This document shows, in pieces, positions 52,949 to 63,018 of a stretch of DNA of 64,000 bases. Numbering within the stretch: the stretch's first letter is position 1; every line of letters starts with the position of its first letter. The notes under the pieces are model-generated. The model searched no databases. It was not told the origin of the DNA and was given only the letters and a program-made list of their open reading frames with translations. A program made the translations under genes and the position numbers. The DNA comes from Phytoseiulus persimilis (lineage: Eukaryota; Arthropoda; Arachnida; Mesostigmata; Phytoseiidae): contig JAQZDE010000013.1 of assembly GCA_037576195.1 (NCBI GenBank), positions 1 through 64,000 on the forward strand, written 5' to 3'.

Positions 52949-53428
52949 CATTCAGCCAACAACCACAAAGGTTCATTGGATAGCAAGAAACGATCGAGAA
53001 TGGACGAGCTCTTCGAATCCGTTCCGGAGCCCGGACATCGTTGATCTGCGCATGGTTCGCCCATCACATTGAGCGAAGAAATTATTACTGTTGTTAAACC
53101 ACCAACGTTCAGATTGATGTACCTATTTAAGATTTTATCGCCAATGAACAATCATCACTCAGAATAGTGAGACTCGGTAAGAGAAGTTCAACTGTCCACC
53201 GCCGTGCTTGAAAGGCTGGCCTCTGGCTTGGACATCGTATCTCGAATCATTCCTCGGTGATTTTTTTCGGAGGAAGAACCGTCATCCTACCCTGCAAGAG
53301 GTTTCTCTTCGTTCTAGATTCGCAGGCATACGAAGACGAGGGCAAACTTCGAGGAAAAATGCTATGACGGCGAACGCCCTTGGAGTTCCATTTCTCATGT
53401 CTGAAGTGCGCTTTGAGAGGTTCCCTGA

Positions 53429-53434
53429 TTTATT
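53429..53434 (-). promoter_or_regulatory. Poly(A) signal AATAAA of RRP15
   Basis: TTTATT on the plus strand is AATAAA on the minus strand. It begins 43 nt past the RRP15 stop at 53477 and implies a very short 3' UTR. Confidence 0.75.
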
Positions 53435-53476
53435 CCACTTCTCGACGAAATATAAACATGCTATTTACAAAAAAAA

Positions 53477-54674
53477 TCAATCGATATCGCTCTCGGCTTG
53501 CTTATCCCAATCCCTCATCTTGGAATTCATCATGAAGTCGTCTTTCAAGGCTTCCCATTTCGATTCGTCCCCATTCTTCTTCTTCTCTTGGATTTTGTAC
53601 AAAGTGTCCATAAATCGACCTTTCTTGTACCGACGGTCTTCTTCGTCAGACGAGTTGGCCTTCGCTTCGGCTCGCTGTGGATCAGACAGGGCGTTATGTA
53701 CTGTAATTTTGGAGGGACACGAAAATGATGGAGCTCGTTCATGAGTGAGAACGAAACTGTATGTGCCATCTGCGAGCTGAGGAACCCATCCTGTGCGGTT
53801 CCGTTCAAATCTCCTCGTGATATGACCATGGCATCTTGTATTCACCAATAAATAGGGTACCTGTTGCTCTTGATGTTTGTTGACGGCATTGAAGAGCTGC
53901 ACGACTCCTTTCGTGGCGGTTCTCAGAAGATTTTTCTCGTATGGGTCTCCCGGCTGGGCTTGAACTAAGGCGAAATTCAAGCGCTCTTTTTTCCGACGGA
54001 TCTTGTCAAGGTACTCTTTCTTTTCCGTCGTTCCATCATCGGAGCTCGATCCGTCGCCTTCTCCATTCCCTGACACTTCCTCCTCATCTACAACATTGCC
54101 TAGAACGGAATCACATGGAACCTTGAGCGGTGGATAGGCTGGGTAGGAACAAACAAACCTAGGAACAAAATTATCGCTCCGGTGCGCGGGTTCGGATGAT
54201 GCCGAGCTTCAGAATCACAGCTCAGCAAAAAAGGACAAAGAGGAAGAGAGCGCTCACCTTCGTCATCGACAATCTTCATGGGCACTCTGGGTTTTTGCTT
54301 GCTGGGCTTGGCTTTCTCGAGCTGCTGCATCTCTTTCCGGCGTTCGATCTCTGCATCTTTTCGTGCTTTGGAAAGGACTATCGTTTTCTTGCTATTCTTC
54401 AGCTTCGGATTCTGCGTCAGGACTTTGGTGAACACATTGGCCCATCCTTCGTTTCCACCGACAACTCCCTCGCAATCGGTCTGCCGGGGAAATTATCGAA
54501 TTGTTATCCGCTAACATCAATGCTACATCATGGAATCATTTGGAAGAAACATGTTTGAGCCGCGTTTCCTGGTTCTTTGACCAACCGATATCCTTAGACA
54601 CTCACTCCTTCATCGTCACCAACGTCACTTTCCGGCGTTTCAGAATCTGGATCTCTGCTGGGAACTTCTGTCAT
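53477..54674 (-). CDS. RRP15: RRP15-like ribosomal RNA-processing protein
   Basis: Four exons in transcript order, 54606-54674, 54258-54480, 53861-54099 and 53477-53674, join through GT-AG introns with agreeing phases into a 242-aa protein from ATG to TGA. An acidic N-terminus (DSETPESDVGDDEG) is followed by EGWANVFTKVL, a Lys-rich charged helix, the family core NLLRTATKGVVQLFNAVNKH, and the C-terminal WEALKDDFMMNSKMRDWD. These match human RRP15 (GVVQLFNAVQKH, ILRDDFMMGASMKDWD), which is 282 aa. RRP15 acts in the nucleolus in pre-rRNA processing and assembly of the 60S subunit. If the second intron were left unspliced the reading frame would stay open, but the spliced form aligns better and removes a hydrophobic insert. 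The gene is divergent from the zinc-finger gene and convergent with the INTS12-like gene. Confidence 0.95.
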
Positions 54675-54762
54675 TGTGCTACCGTTCTGGCCTACACTGC
54701 TTGTGGCATCGATTTCCTCCTGCCGCACGTGCTACTGGTGTTCTTGTTTCACGGCTGCCGTG

Positions 54763-54769
54763 TTTTATA
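54763..54769 (-). promoter_or_regulatory. TATA-like element upstream of RRP15
   Basis: The minus strand reads TATAAAA here, 89 bp upstream of the RRP15 start codon, leaving room for a TSS about 30 bp downstream and a 5' UTR of about 60 nt. The position is reasonable, but a single AT-rich heptamer is weak evidence. Confidence 0.4.
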
Positions 54770-55304
54770 AACACAGCAGACAGCTTTCGGAGAGGAATCG
54801 CTCCCCAGCGTCGCCAATGCTGGAGTCCCCCATATTCTCGAGCGGAAGCTTTCCTTTCCGAAACTAGTCGATGCTCGATTCCTGTCGCCATCTCGAAGTA
54901 CGCAAAGGCATCATTCACCCCTCCATCTGAGCTTTTGATAATGTATTGGAAGCTAGAAATCTCGATTCAGTGGCGAACTCTGTGAGGAATCGGGCCTGTG
55001 ATGTCGATGAAATATTCAGTGTCCCTGGGCGGGTAGCGAGTCAAATTAACGAAGGTTTCCCCGGCCTGAAGGTCGTGAGTGATCGGCTTTCACAACTATG
55101 GAGGAAGCCACAGAGGCTCCCCACGTCCGGGAGTCGCTCCCAGGTGTGGTCCGTCAACAAGAAACCGTTCGTACTTTCCTTGTTGCTGTGCAATAGTTAT
55201 GTACATCACAGCTCGCGAATCGCGCTCTATATCTGAACCAGTTTGAAGTGTGACTCGAATAACGCTCGAATCAAACCATCATTGATCACATCTCTATTTC
55301 ACAG

Positions 55305-57106
55305 ACCATTCTGAAGTGCAGTGACTGCCAAGTGACCTTCTCTACGCGAACGAATTTGAATCGACACGTGCGTAAACGTCACCCGGGACTCGTGCGATGT
55401 GGAATCTGTGATGGGGAGGTTCGTGGACGCTCAATGCATCTTCGTTTCGCTGAGCCGAGATCAACTTTTTCCCAGATCCCACTCATTAAGTTGCCTTACA
55501 GGTGGAAACTAATATCGACAGGCACCTCAAGGAGATCCACGGTGTCGTCCTCGAGTTCTCAAAATTGGTCTTCAAAAGTGAAATTCGTGAGTGAGCGCCA
55601 TGACCATGCATCCATTCCTGGGATGCCTTCTTGTCAATATAACTCAATGTAACCCAGAGGTACTCTGCAGACTTCCAGTTATGGAAGGTTGAGGAGGAAA
55701 AACGATCCGGAGCGCAGTACGTCAGCACATCGGGCACGAAAAAAACCGCCTCCTGTGTGGCCAAGAGATATTTCGTGTGTCGCCGCTCCGGCAATTTCCA
55801 ATCGAGAATTCCAGATCAGAACCGGGTAAGAGCTGAGCCTTGGAAGCTCGAATCTGATTTGCCCCCTCTCCCCACTGGGCTGAAGGGATTTAGAAGATTC
55901 GCGGAACGGAGGCGGCGATTATCCAAATTGAATATTTCTGTGATTTTACCCATCATCAGACGAGTACCTCTCAGAGATTTCTGGTGCCAGAGGCCGATCG
56001 GCTTGCCACACCACCAGAGCAGCCTGAGGAGTAGAGAGGGGGGGGGGGAGAAGCTGAATGAAACTGCATGTTCAAGATACTTGGTCGCAGAAATTGAACC
56101 TCGATATTCGAATGGGTGGGCACGCATGATCGCATCTCATCCTGGTGAGAGTTGGGGACACCATTTTGAGCTCGAAAGAACGGAGAGCTAGAGTGTGAAT
56201 CCGATCCATTTCAGGCACAGAAGAAGCGGCGGGCTTCGATCCGTTGTGGGGTCAAGTGCCCTGCGAAAATGACTCTCACAGTCGATCCCGCGGGAGCTTA
56301 CATCGTCGAATACCAGCAAACTCATTTCGGCCACGATCGGGAGATCCCGAAGCAGCACGAAATCGCAGGTAGGGACTGAACGTATGTTTCTACGACTGGA
56401 CATGTTCCCCGAGGATCTTAGGCCACGTTCACGTCTTACAGCAGAGAGGAAGCCGTTGGGATTCTTGGAAACTATTTGGGAGCTGCGGAATTCACCTCGT
56501 TGGAGGCGCTACGAAGACCGCGTCCACATGCATTTCGATAGGAAGCAGGCCGTGTTGATGGTGGCAGAGGTTGGTGTGACTATTTGGAGACGATTTCGGA
56601 TATGCAGCGATCTGACGCAATCAAATCATGCACAGGAGTCAGAGGAGCTTCAGAAAGTTGGGTTTTTTTCTTTAGCACGCCTGCACCCCTTGCTCGATTA
56701 CGAACATCGGAGAAGCCAGCGTGGCATGGTAGACATCTCGTGCGCTGGCCGCTGCCGAACGTTTCAAGATCGTCTGAAACCCCAGGGCGCTGCAAGCCCT
56801 CTCTTCCTATACGGCGATCTCTCTGTTTTGGGAAGGCTCTTCGATCAACTCACTGTCGAAGATTCACACTCGATGGAACGTTCGCATTTTTTCATCAGCT
56901 TTCGGGCACCTCTTTCCACACCTTCACGGTGCATCCCTCCCGGCCTACCTCGTTTTATCCGCGCAGTTCGGTTAGCTTCTGGGAGGCGAAAACGAGCGCT
57001 TATGAGGGGAAGTTTGCTTAAGCGCTCATTCTGCAATGCCTCTTCGGTCTCTCTTCTCCATCGTATACAAACGTATTCGCGATCCCATAAGTGTATTCCT
57101 CCATGA
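55305..57106 (+). CDS. C2H2 zinc-finger/FAR1-like protein related to MULE transposases (5' end unresolved)
   Basis: Phase-compatible exons 55305-55418, 55502-55586, 55671-55825, 56215-56368 and one starting at 56442. The first has a C2H2 finger (C-x2-C-x12-H-x4-H, CSDCQVTFSTRTNLNRHV) and the CGIC half of a second, completed in the next exon by TNIDRHLKEIH with a shortened spacer. Then come FQLWKVEEEKRSGAQYV and YFVCRRSG, followed by KKRRASIRCGVKCPAKM and YQQTHFGHDREIP, the Cys/His pattern of the FAR1-like DNA-binding module next to MULE transposase domains in many arthropod proteins. The last exon may stop at a weak donor (56569) or stay open to the TGA at 57104-57106, passing LKPQGAASP, which resembles a segment before the transposase core. 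No catalytic DDE-type core is visible. The N-terminus was not found; the only nearby candidate is an ATG at about 55099 without a fitting donor. It is probably a transposon-derived or domesticated DNA-binding protein, or a decayed copy. Confidence 0.62.
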
Positions 57107-57977
57107 GAAAGAAGGATGGTGATATGACAGAAGTGAGAAGAAATATGTGGGAAGGATCGAAGTTGAAGCTTTCTGGTTCAGAAAGCGTGGAGAGGGTCAC
57201 CATCAGACTCCGGAGCCGAACTACGGAGTGAGGACGAGTCCATCGATGTTCCATGAGAGAGTTGACCTCGGTTTCAGTTTCACCGGTATTGTGTGTTCCG
57301 ATGGATTCGTGGTACGGTTCCGGAGTTTGGTCACTATGCAGCAGGCTCTACTTGAGGCAAACCGGGAGGAGCTGTCTAGGGTAGAGAGCAGCACGAGCGA
57401 TAACCCGATCTGAGACTCCGCGTTGAATCACCCATTTTCGAACGCAGGTCGCAGTGGTCCATTCGGATGTCTTCAGACCGAGCTTCCTGAGCACTATCCT
57501 TTTCCATGAAACCACGGCGCCATCGGTTTACGTGCGTGGTGTCGAGATCAGTCCGGAATCTTTGCGCTGTGGAGACCTGGGTTCTGACGCTGGCTGTTTC
57601 AAGCTCATCCTAACAGTCATCAATTCACCGAAGTGCCCTGGAGTGAGCGACCAAGGAGACGTCGTATTCACCATGGGGTGAGTAGATTCCGTCCAGCAAA
57701 GTGCGTTCCACGGCTGAAGCTCGACTGATTTCTTCCTCACGCTCGCTGATCCGAAACCTCACATGTATTCTCCTCGAAATCCGAGAATCCGGATGAGACG
57801 AGCTATCTTACGTTGACGAGCTCAAGGTTCATTCACTGTCCTTACAGTTACCTGGACACGACGAATCGATGGAGACACGAGAACTGTCCTATTTTCAGTT
57901 CAGGCGGAAAGGTCTGCCCTGATTGCGATTCTCTGAAGGCTCTTCTGAGCGACATTTCCCTCAATGGGTACAGTTGA
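57103..57977 (+). CDS. Unidentified spliced ORF, 195 aa, with a C-terminal Cys-rich patch
   Basis: Four exons, 57103-57227, 57278-57380, 57448-57677 and 57848-57977, all GT-AG with consistent phases, run from ATG to TGA and total 196 codons. An in-frame TAA lies 15 nt upstream of the ATG. Three donors are strong (GTGAGG, GTAGAG, GTGAGT). The middle reads VVRFRSLVTMQQALLEANRE, a likely helix; the end contains WRHENCPIFSSGGKVCPDCD, a possible zinc-binding patch similar to Cys clusters in some arthropod transposase-like proteins. I cannot name a family. The ATG overlaps the TGA of the upstream zinc-finger frame, so these exons may instead be the 3' half of that gene, joined by a splice I did not resolve. 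The 3' end converges on IF1 with only about 160 bp between stop codons. Confidence 0.5.
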
Positions 57978-58076
57978 AGTCGATTGGTTATGGAGGAGCT
58001 TCTGAGCTGTTCCAAGATGATGGAATGCCAGCATAAAATCGACACAGTGGTTTCCAACTCTGTACGAACAACTCTC

Positions 58077-58082
58077 TTTATT
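58077..58082 (-). promoter_or_regulatory. Poly(A) signal AATAAA of IF1
   Basis: TTTATT on plus, AATAAA on minus, 52 nt past the IF1 stop codon. The IF1 transcript end then falls within about 100 bp of the 3' end of the opposing 195-aa gene. Confidence 0.75.
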
Positions 58083-58133
58083 CCCTGAACGTATTATCTG
58101 TTCATAGGTGGTAGGTGCATGAGGCAGGACATT

Positions 58134-58753
58134 CTAGTTCTTCTTGAGGTTAGCCAGGGTCTCCTTGTGCTTCTTGATAGATTGCTCGTGCTGCTTAATC
58201 TGGAGCTCATGTTGCTTGATTTCTTCCTCGAGATGTTGATGCAGCTTTGAGAGCTGCTCCTGTTGCAACTTCCTGCAACGTAACTTTTTGCTCAGGCTCG
58301 AGTTCGGGCGTTGGAATCCGTCTGAACCGACTCTCCAATAGCCGTTCGAAGTTTTTCCCAGTATCGGTTTTCAAGTCTGAACCTGAGAACGAGATTTGGT
58401 CCGAACGCACCTGAAGTACTGATCCTCCTGTGCGGCTTCGCGTTTGCCGAAGGAGCCTCCAGCGTCCCGGACTGATCCTCCAGAGCCGCCACCCTGAATG
58501 ACAGAGAAAGAGCCCTGATCATTGAAGACTCGCTCCGAATCGTTCCCCAGCTGACACCGACGTCATCCATCGACACAGCCGCCTTTTTCAGGCAGATGCA
58601 AATAGGTATCGGAAAGGACGCTGGGATTAGAAGTATTCGCAAAATAGTTTTGCTCACCTTGCCGGCACCACTACCTGATACGCCGTCGCTCATGGCACGG
58701 GTCCCTCTGTTTCGGATCAAAACTATTGGTGAATAAGCCGAAAGCTGCTTCAT
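58134..58753 (-). CDS. ATPIF1: Mitochondrial ATPase inhibitor IF1
   Basis: Three exons in transcript order, 58658-58753, 58411-58493 and 58134-58272, join in phase into 105 aa, close to the human precursor (106 aa). A basic N-terminal presequence (MKQLSAYSPIVLIRNRGTRA) suits mitochondrial import. It is followed by a Gly-rich linker (VSGSGAGK, GGGSGG) and the inhibitory segment SVRDAGGSFGKREAAQEDQY, nearly identical in pattern to vertebrate IF1 ([20 protein letters not shown]). The C-terminal helix LEEEIKQHELQIKQHEQSIK corresponds to the dimerisation coiled coil. Known: IF1 binds F1-ATPase in the mitochondrial matrix when pH falls and blocks ATP hydrolysis during de-energisation, with histidines acting as pH sensors. 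Here histidines recur every seven residues in the coil. The start is the first in-frame ATG; the ORF extends ten codons upstream without another ATG. A poly(A) signal follows the stop by 52 nt. Confidence 0.95.
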
Positions 58754-61700
58754 ATAGACATACTGATCGAAAGAGCGATTCAAGCATCAATTTTCTTAGA
58801 CTTTTGCTCTGAACGACCTCTAGAGGTGGTTTATTGAACGTCAAGATGCAGTTCCCAGGAATCTGATTATTTCGTTACATAATGGGTTGAAATCCCTCTT
58901 TATCGAACCTCAAAGAACCCATGTATCACTCACACTTTGAAGACATTCTCAACGGTCACCAGTTTCGCCAAATTCGAGGCTTTTAGGCAGGCCATTGCGT
59001 TCTGACTTTCACTATGAGGCTCACTAAGCCGCGGAAGCTAATACGCGGGACTCTTTCCCAGGTCGGTAAAACAAGGCTCTCTATGGACGCAAATGATGAG
59101 AACGTGTAGCGCTTTCCTTCTCACGGAGTTCGCTCTGAGCTTGGATTCCCTGGCCGTCAGTGAAGCATACAGAATGTGACCAGGGTGGCCTGTCAAGTCC
59201 CTGACGCAGAAATGGCATACCCCGCCCGCCCCAGGCGGTCCTTTCCTGTTACAGTGAACTTTGTAGTAGTGTCAAACTGCAGCCAAAACTCCATTCCCCG
59301 AGAAGAATTCCGAGTTACGTTACGACTGTGAAAAAGGATCACGCTGGTTTCGATGAGAAAGAGAAGAATCAGAATAACGCCATCGGCTCCGCAGCTATCG
59401 AGTTCGGAGAAATCGCCGACACTGTGATCATGATAACGGAATGCCGTATCTCTTCTAACAAAAGGGCATACCCGCGAATTTTTCAAACCCTCTCCTGGCG
59501 CCCGCTCTTTGACACATGCACAGTCAATCGAGTATTCCCTCCGCTTCGGAGATAACGGTGATTTCTGTCATGGTCCTCGCTGATTTCAGTTGGGATATTT
59601 TCACGCCAAAGTTCTTTAGGGACTTTGAGAAGGAAACGTCGTGCAACACAGGAGCATCCCGAGACAGGTTTCAGCCAGTTCGAAAAGGGCGGTTCTGAAG
59701 CCGAGCGGCAAGCTTCTACTGCCTATCGCTCCCTCGAATACTCGCACTCCTTGCGCCGGGCAAGCACTGCCCGATATCCTTCCATCGGTCCCAAGAACGG
59801 CTTCACGTGCCCCCGGAGATCGCCGCGGAGAGATTCCTGCCCGCTGACGTTATCTCAGGAGGTCGCACCCTGCCATGCTCTGTTCGCGACGCCACACTCC
59901 TTGGAAGTCCGTGTTCTGAGAATCTCAGCTCGATGTATCCGGTACCGATCGCATACACACCAGGATATTTGCGGCTCCTCCGCGGATTTACTCGAAATTG
60001 CCAGGCAAGCCGGCCATGATGCCTCCTTCATTGATTTTTTCTCGTTTCGCCCACTTCAGCTGTTTGATGCCACGAGGGCTTACCAATGGCGTGTTCGGCC
60101 AAAGCAGCGCCCGAGGCACACCGGCGAAACTGTTTCTCGTCTCTCTTAACGCTCAAGAGCGCTGATGCGCTCAGCCCTTCGTGAACCGGGATGATCATGA
60201 CTTATGATCCACCTTCGCTCGCTGAAAGACCTCTCACAGCTGCCCATTGTAACGAAGACCATAAGGAGAATTCGCGTGGCAACGCGTAGAAACGGGAACA
60301 CGCTCCCATCACCGTATTGGATGATGAAGCTGAGGAACCCACCGGAATCGCCACTCCCACATGTTCCCTGGAAGAGACCAGCATTTAACAGTCATCCATC
60401 TCATCATGAACCCTTCTCGACGGGTCAGACTAAGACTCCTATCCTGCGCTATCTCAGCTCCAGAGGCGCGATTTGGTTCTTGATTCGGATTGAATCCCTG
60501 CTGCAGTTCACGAGATTGATGGAACTTTGAATCCGTGAGTCTCCGACTTCGCGCCCAACTGAGGGACAGAGATGCAAGTCCAAATTTGTGTCCTCTGGGG
60601 CACGCTCCGGTGCCTGAGAAGAATCGAGTTTTCATCGTTGCGTTTTGCAGTCGAAGAGATTCACAGAAGTTCATGTCTTCCTTGTCTCCTTCTACCCCTC
60701 AGGTCTGCACCCCCATTTTCTCTGGTGCGGGATTTCGTTGCCGAGACGGACTGAAACCCCAATGCAGACATAAATAAGGGCAAAATTTGAACTCCGATAT
60801 TGCACCCATCAGATCTCTTGGGCGTTCGGTAGTTTGGGAGAAAAATCAATTAGGTTTCTTCTCCGGAAACAAAAATTACGGTCTCACGACCTTAGCTTCG
60901 CGCCCCCTCTACTGCGGTCCCTGTCAGCTTCGCACCCGGGGCACGTTACCCCTCTGCCCCATTCCTGGCTACGCTCCTGGTACCTATCGAGGAGGTTCTA
61001 GTTATATTCGTGTACACAAAAGGGACCGACCGATGATACTGGCCCCGGCAGCCCGATTCGAAGAGGGCCCGAGCCACCCCTGATCCTCGGAGTACTTGCC
61101 GATCGGAAACATGATGTTTCACAGGAGACGTCGTTCTTTTGATAGTGCCTGTTCATCAGTCCGGGCGAGATTCCTAGCAGCAGGCCCTCGCGACGGCTTG
61201 ATACTCTATTTCGAATCAAACGCCAACGACGTCCCGATACCCACTTTGGGCCCTTCCGAGTTGGGAACTCCCTAGGTTTCGGTCCCGAGCTTTTCTTTGC
61301 AACGGCAGTGTCCGCGGGTAGCATCCTCGTTGATCCCCGGGTTGATTTCGAGACCATGCATACAACCAGAATGGGTGAGACGCAGTTGAAAGCAGTTCTG
61401 AATTTGATCGAATACATCAATAAGATGTGATCGCACAAGCTCCAGATGAAACATCAAGTTTCGATCGGTTTCTGCTTATTTTATTCTGCGTTCCTCAGAG
61501 AACATTCCGGGCGACGTAACCCCAACCCTTGTAGCGTAACGAGCCGACCCGGCTCGGAACATACTCCGCTACGCGATCATTCGTCCACGCGGAAACCTAT
61601 TCCTTAAGCTCTAAATTTCTGGGAGAAATGGTGAAGTGCACTTGGGAAAAAACTCAAAAGCGGAGACAAGATGAGGAACGAGAAACCACCAATATATACA

Positions 61701-62912
61701 TATTATATTCCAACTCGTCGGGGGGTCTTTCCGTGATCGGACTCACACAGTGGGATACGGATTCGCGATACAAATCGGAGAATTATCACCATGAAAACTC
61801 GGACTATGCGGTAGAGACCGACAGAATCATGAATTGGGCAAATAGCAGTCGCGTCACACCTTCCACGGCAGTGGTTGTCGTTCTTCTTGGGCCCGTGGTC
61901 CCCCTAACGACGGAAATAGTAACTCGTGGCCCCCCGTAACCCGTCCCAACTTCTGAGTGAGAAGACGAACGAATTCGGCTGAAGAGATCAAAAAAGTATG
62001 TGGACTTCCGGAGTATCATCAGGTTCCATTTAAGGCAAATATGACACGAGATTCCTTCCGACTACAAGTGATAGTCCAAGCTCCTGGTTCGTGAACATGT
62101 GTTTAGTGTGACGTGTCTCGGGGAAATCCCCTGAGGCTCCTCTGAAATTCGCTGGGGCCTTCTTCAACGCCACATGGCTCCAGGTTGAGAACGATTCTTA
62201 TAGGGCCTCAACTCTTAAACGGTGTGTCACTATTTTCCAAGTAAAGAGTGTCTCTCTAAAAACGAATGATGGTTGGACTACGAGGGAGCCATCAGAACGT
62301 GGATTTCAGATCGTACAAATCAGGCAGGCATTCTCCTGCGCAGATCTTCACAAGTGCTGCCGCCTCCATGGGACGGCTGACTCATGGACAAGAATGTATT
62401 GAAATTCTCGACACGACTTTGGTTTGCCTATGTCACATGAATTCCCCGTCTCGCGTTGGTGCTTCACAGGGAACTGGATCGAGAACATACGTTTCAGAAG
62501 TTCCCATCCACAATCCGGAGGCGAAAACACGGTTGTTTTTCGGTATGGCCATGACGATGGTGATGATGATAAGATCCACAACGAGGATTATGCAGCGAAA
62601 TTGTTTTTAAGCACAATGCTGCAGCCGTGAAGATAGTTGCGACCTTCAGTCACTTCTACTGCAATCGGGCTTCCAGTCTGAATACCGCTCCCTCCACCTT
62701 CGGGGGGAGCGCAGCCTATGTCAGATGGTTCATCCTGTTCATCCTTGGCTTCCCGGAATACCGAACTCATACAATCTGAGCCCAACTTCGTTCCTTGCCT
62801 GAGATCTTACCAAAAGTTTGAAGAGGCTGAGTCCCGGTGAATAGCAAGAGCTAGTCAGATCGTGTCTGAAGTTTTCCTCCTTTCAGAACTAGTCTCAAAA
62901 GAATTCGAAATC
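58754..62912. other. Intergenic or unresolved stretch right of IF1
   Basis: Open frames are frequent on both strands (for example plus 59625-60149, minus 60309-60674, minus 60998-61438), but their residue composition does not favour one strand and I found no chain of phase-compatible exons. A minus-strand AATAAA is present at 61480-61485, so a minus-strand gene could end there, yet no terminal exon above it is convincing. The plus-strand frame ending at 61430 is protein-like but lacks a clear acceptor. The IF1 promoter must lie just right of 58753; I see no distinct element. Confidence 0.4.
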
Positions 62913-63018
62913 ATGGAAACAGACTCTGAAGTCGCTAGCTCTGTCGAGCTGGGACCTCCTCGAGGCGGTCAAACTGGCAGCGTCCCTGGAATCGGCATCG
63001 TTGACCATGCACCATCCG
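62913..63018 (+). CDS. Possible first coding exon of an unidentified gene (partial)
   Basis: A good acceptor (TTTTCCTCCTTTCAG) ends at 62886 and is followed 26 nt later by an ATG. That ATG opens a 35-residue frame starting METDSEVASSVELGPPRGGQ and ending at a donor-like G|GTCAGT in phase 1. An N-terminal acidic, Gly/Pro-rich segment after a leader intron is a common gene start. An acceptor near 63200 (CTCGATGCAG) would join in phase to a short, highly basic 23-residue tail ending before TGA. I do not recognise the protein and do not include that second exon. Confidence 0.3.

Noticed and set aside
59193-59577. Minus-strand frame with a hydrophobic segment (GVILILLFLIETSVILF)
   Set aside because: The frame has no ATG or acceptor at a sensible place, and the plus strand is also open across most of it.
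61137-61430. Plus-strand open frame ending ETQLKAVLNLIEYINKM
   Set aside because: It looks protein-like near the end, but there is no clear acceptor, no start and no downstream plus-strand poly(A) signal, and another frame over the same DNA looks equally plausible.
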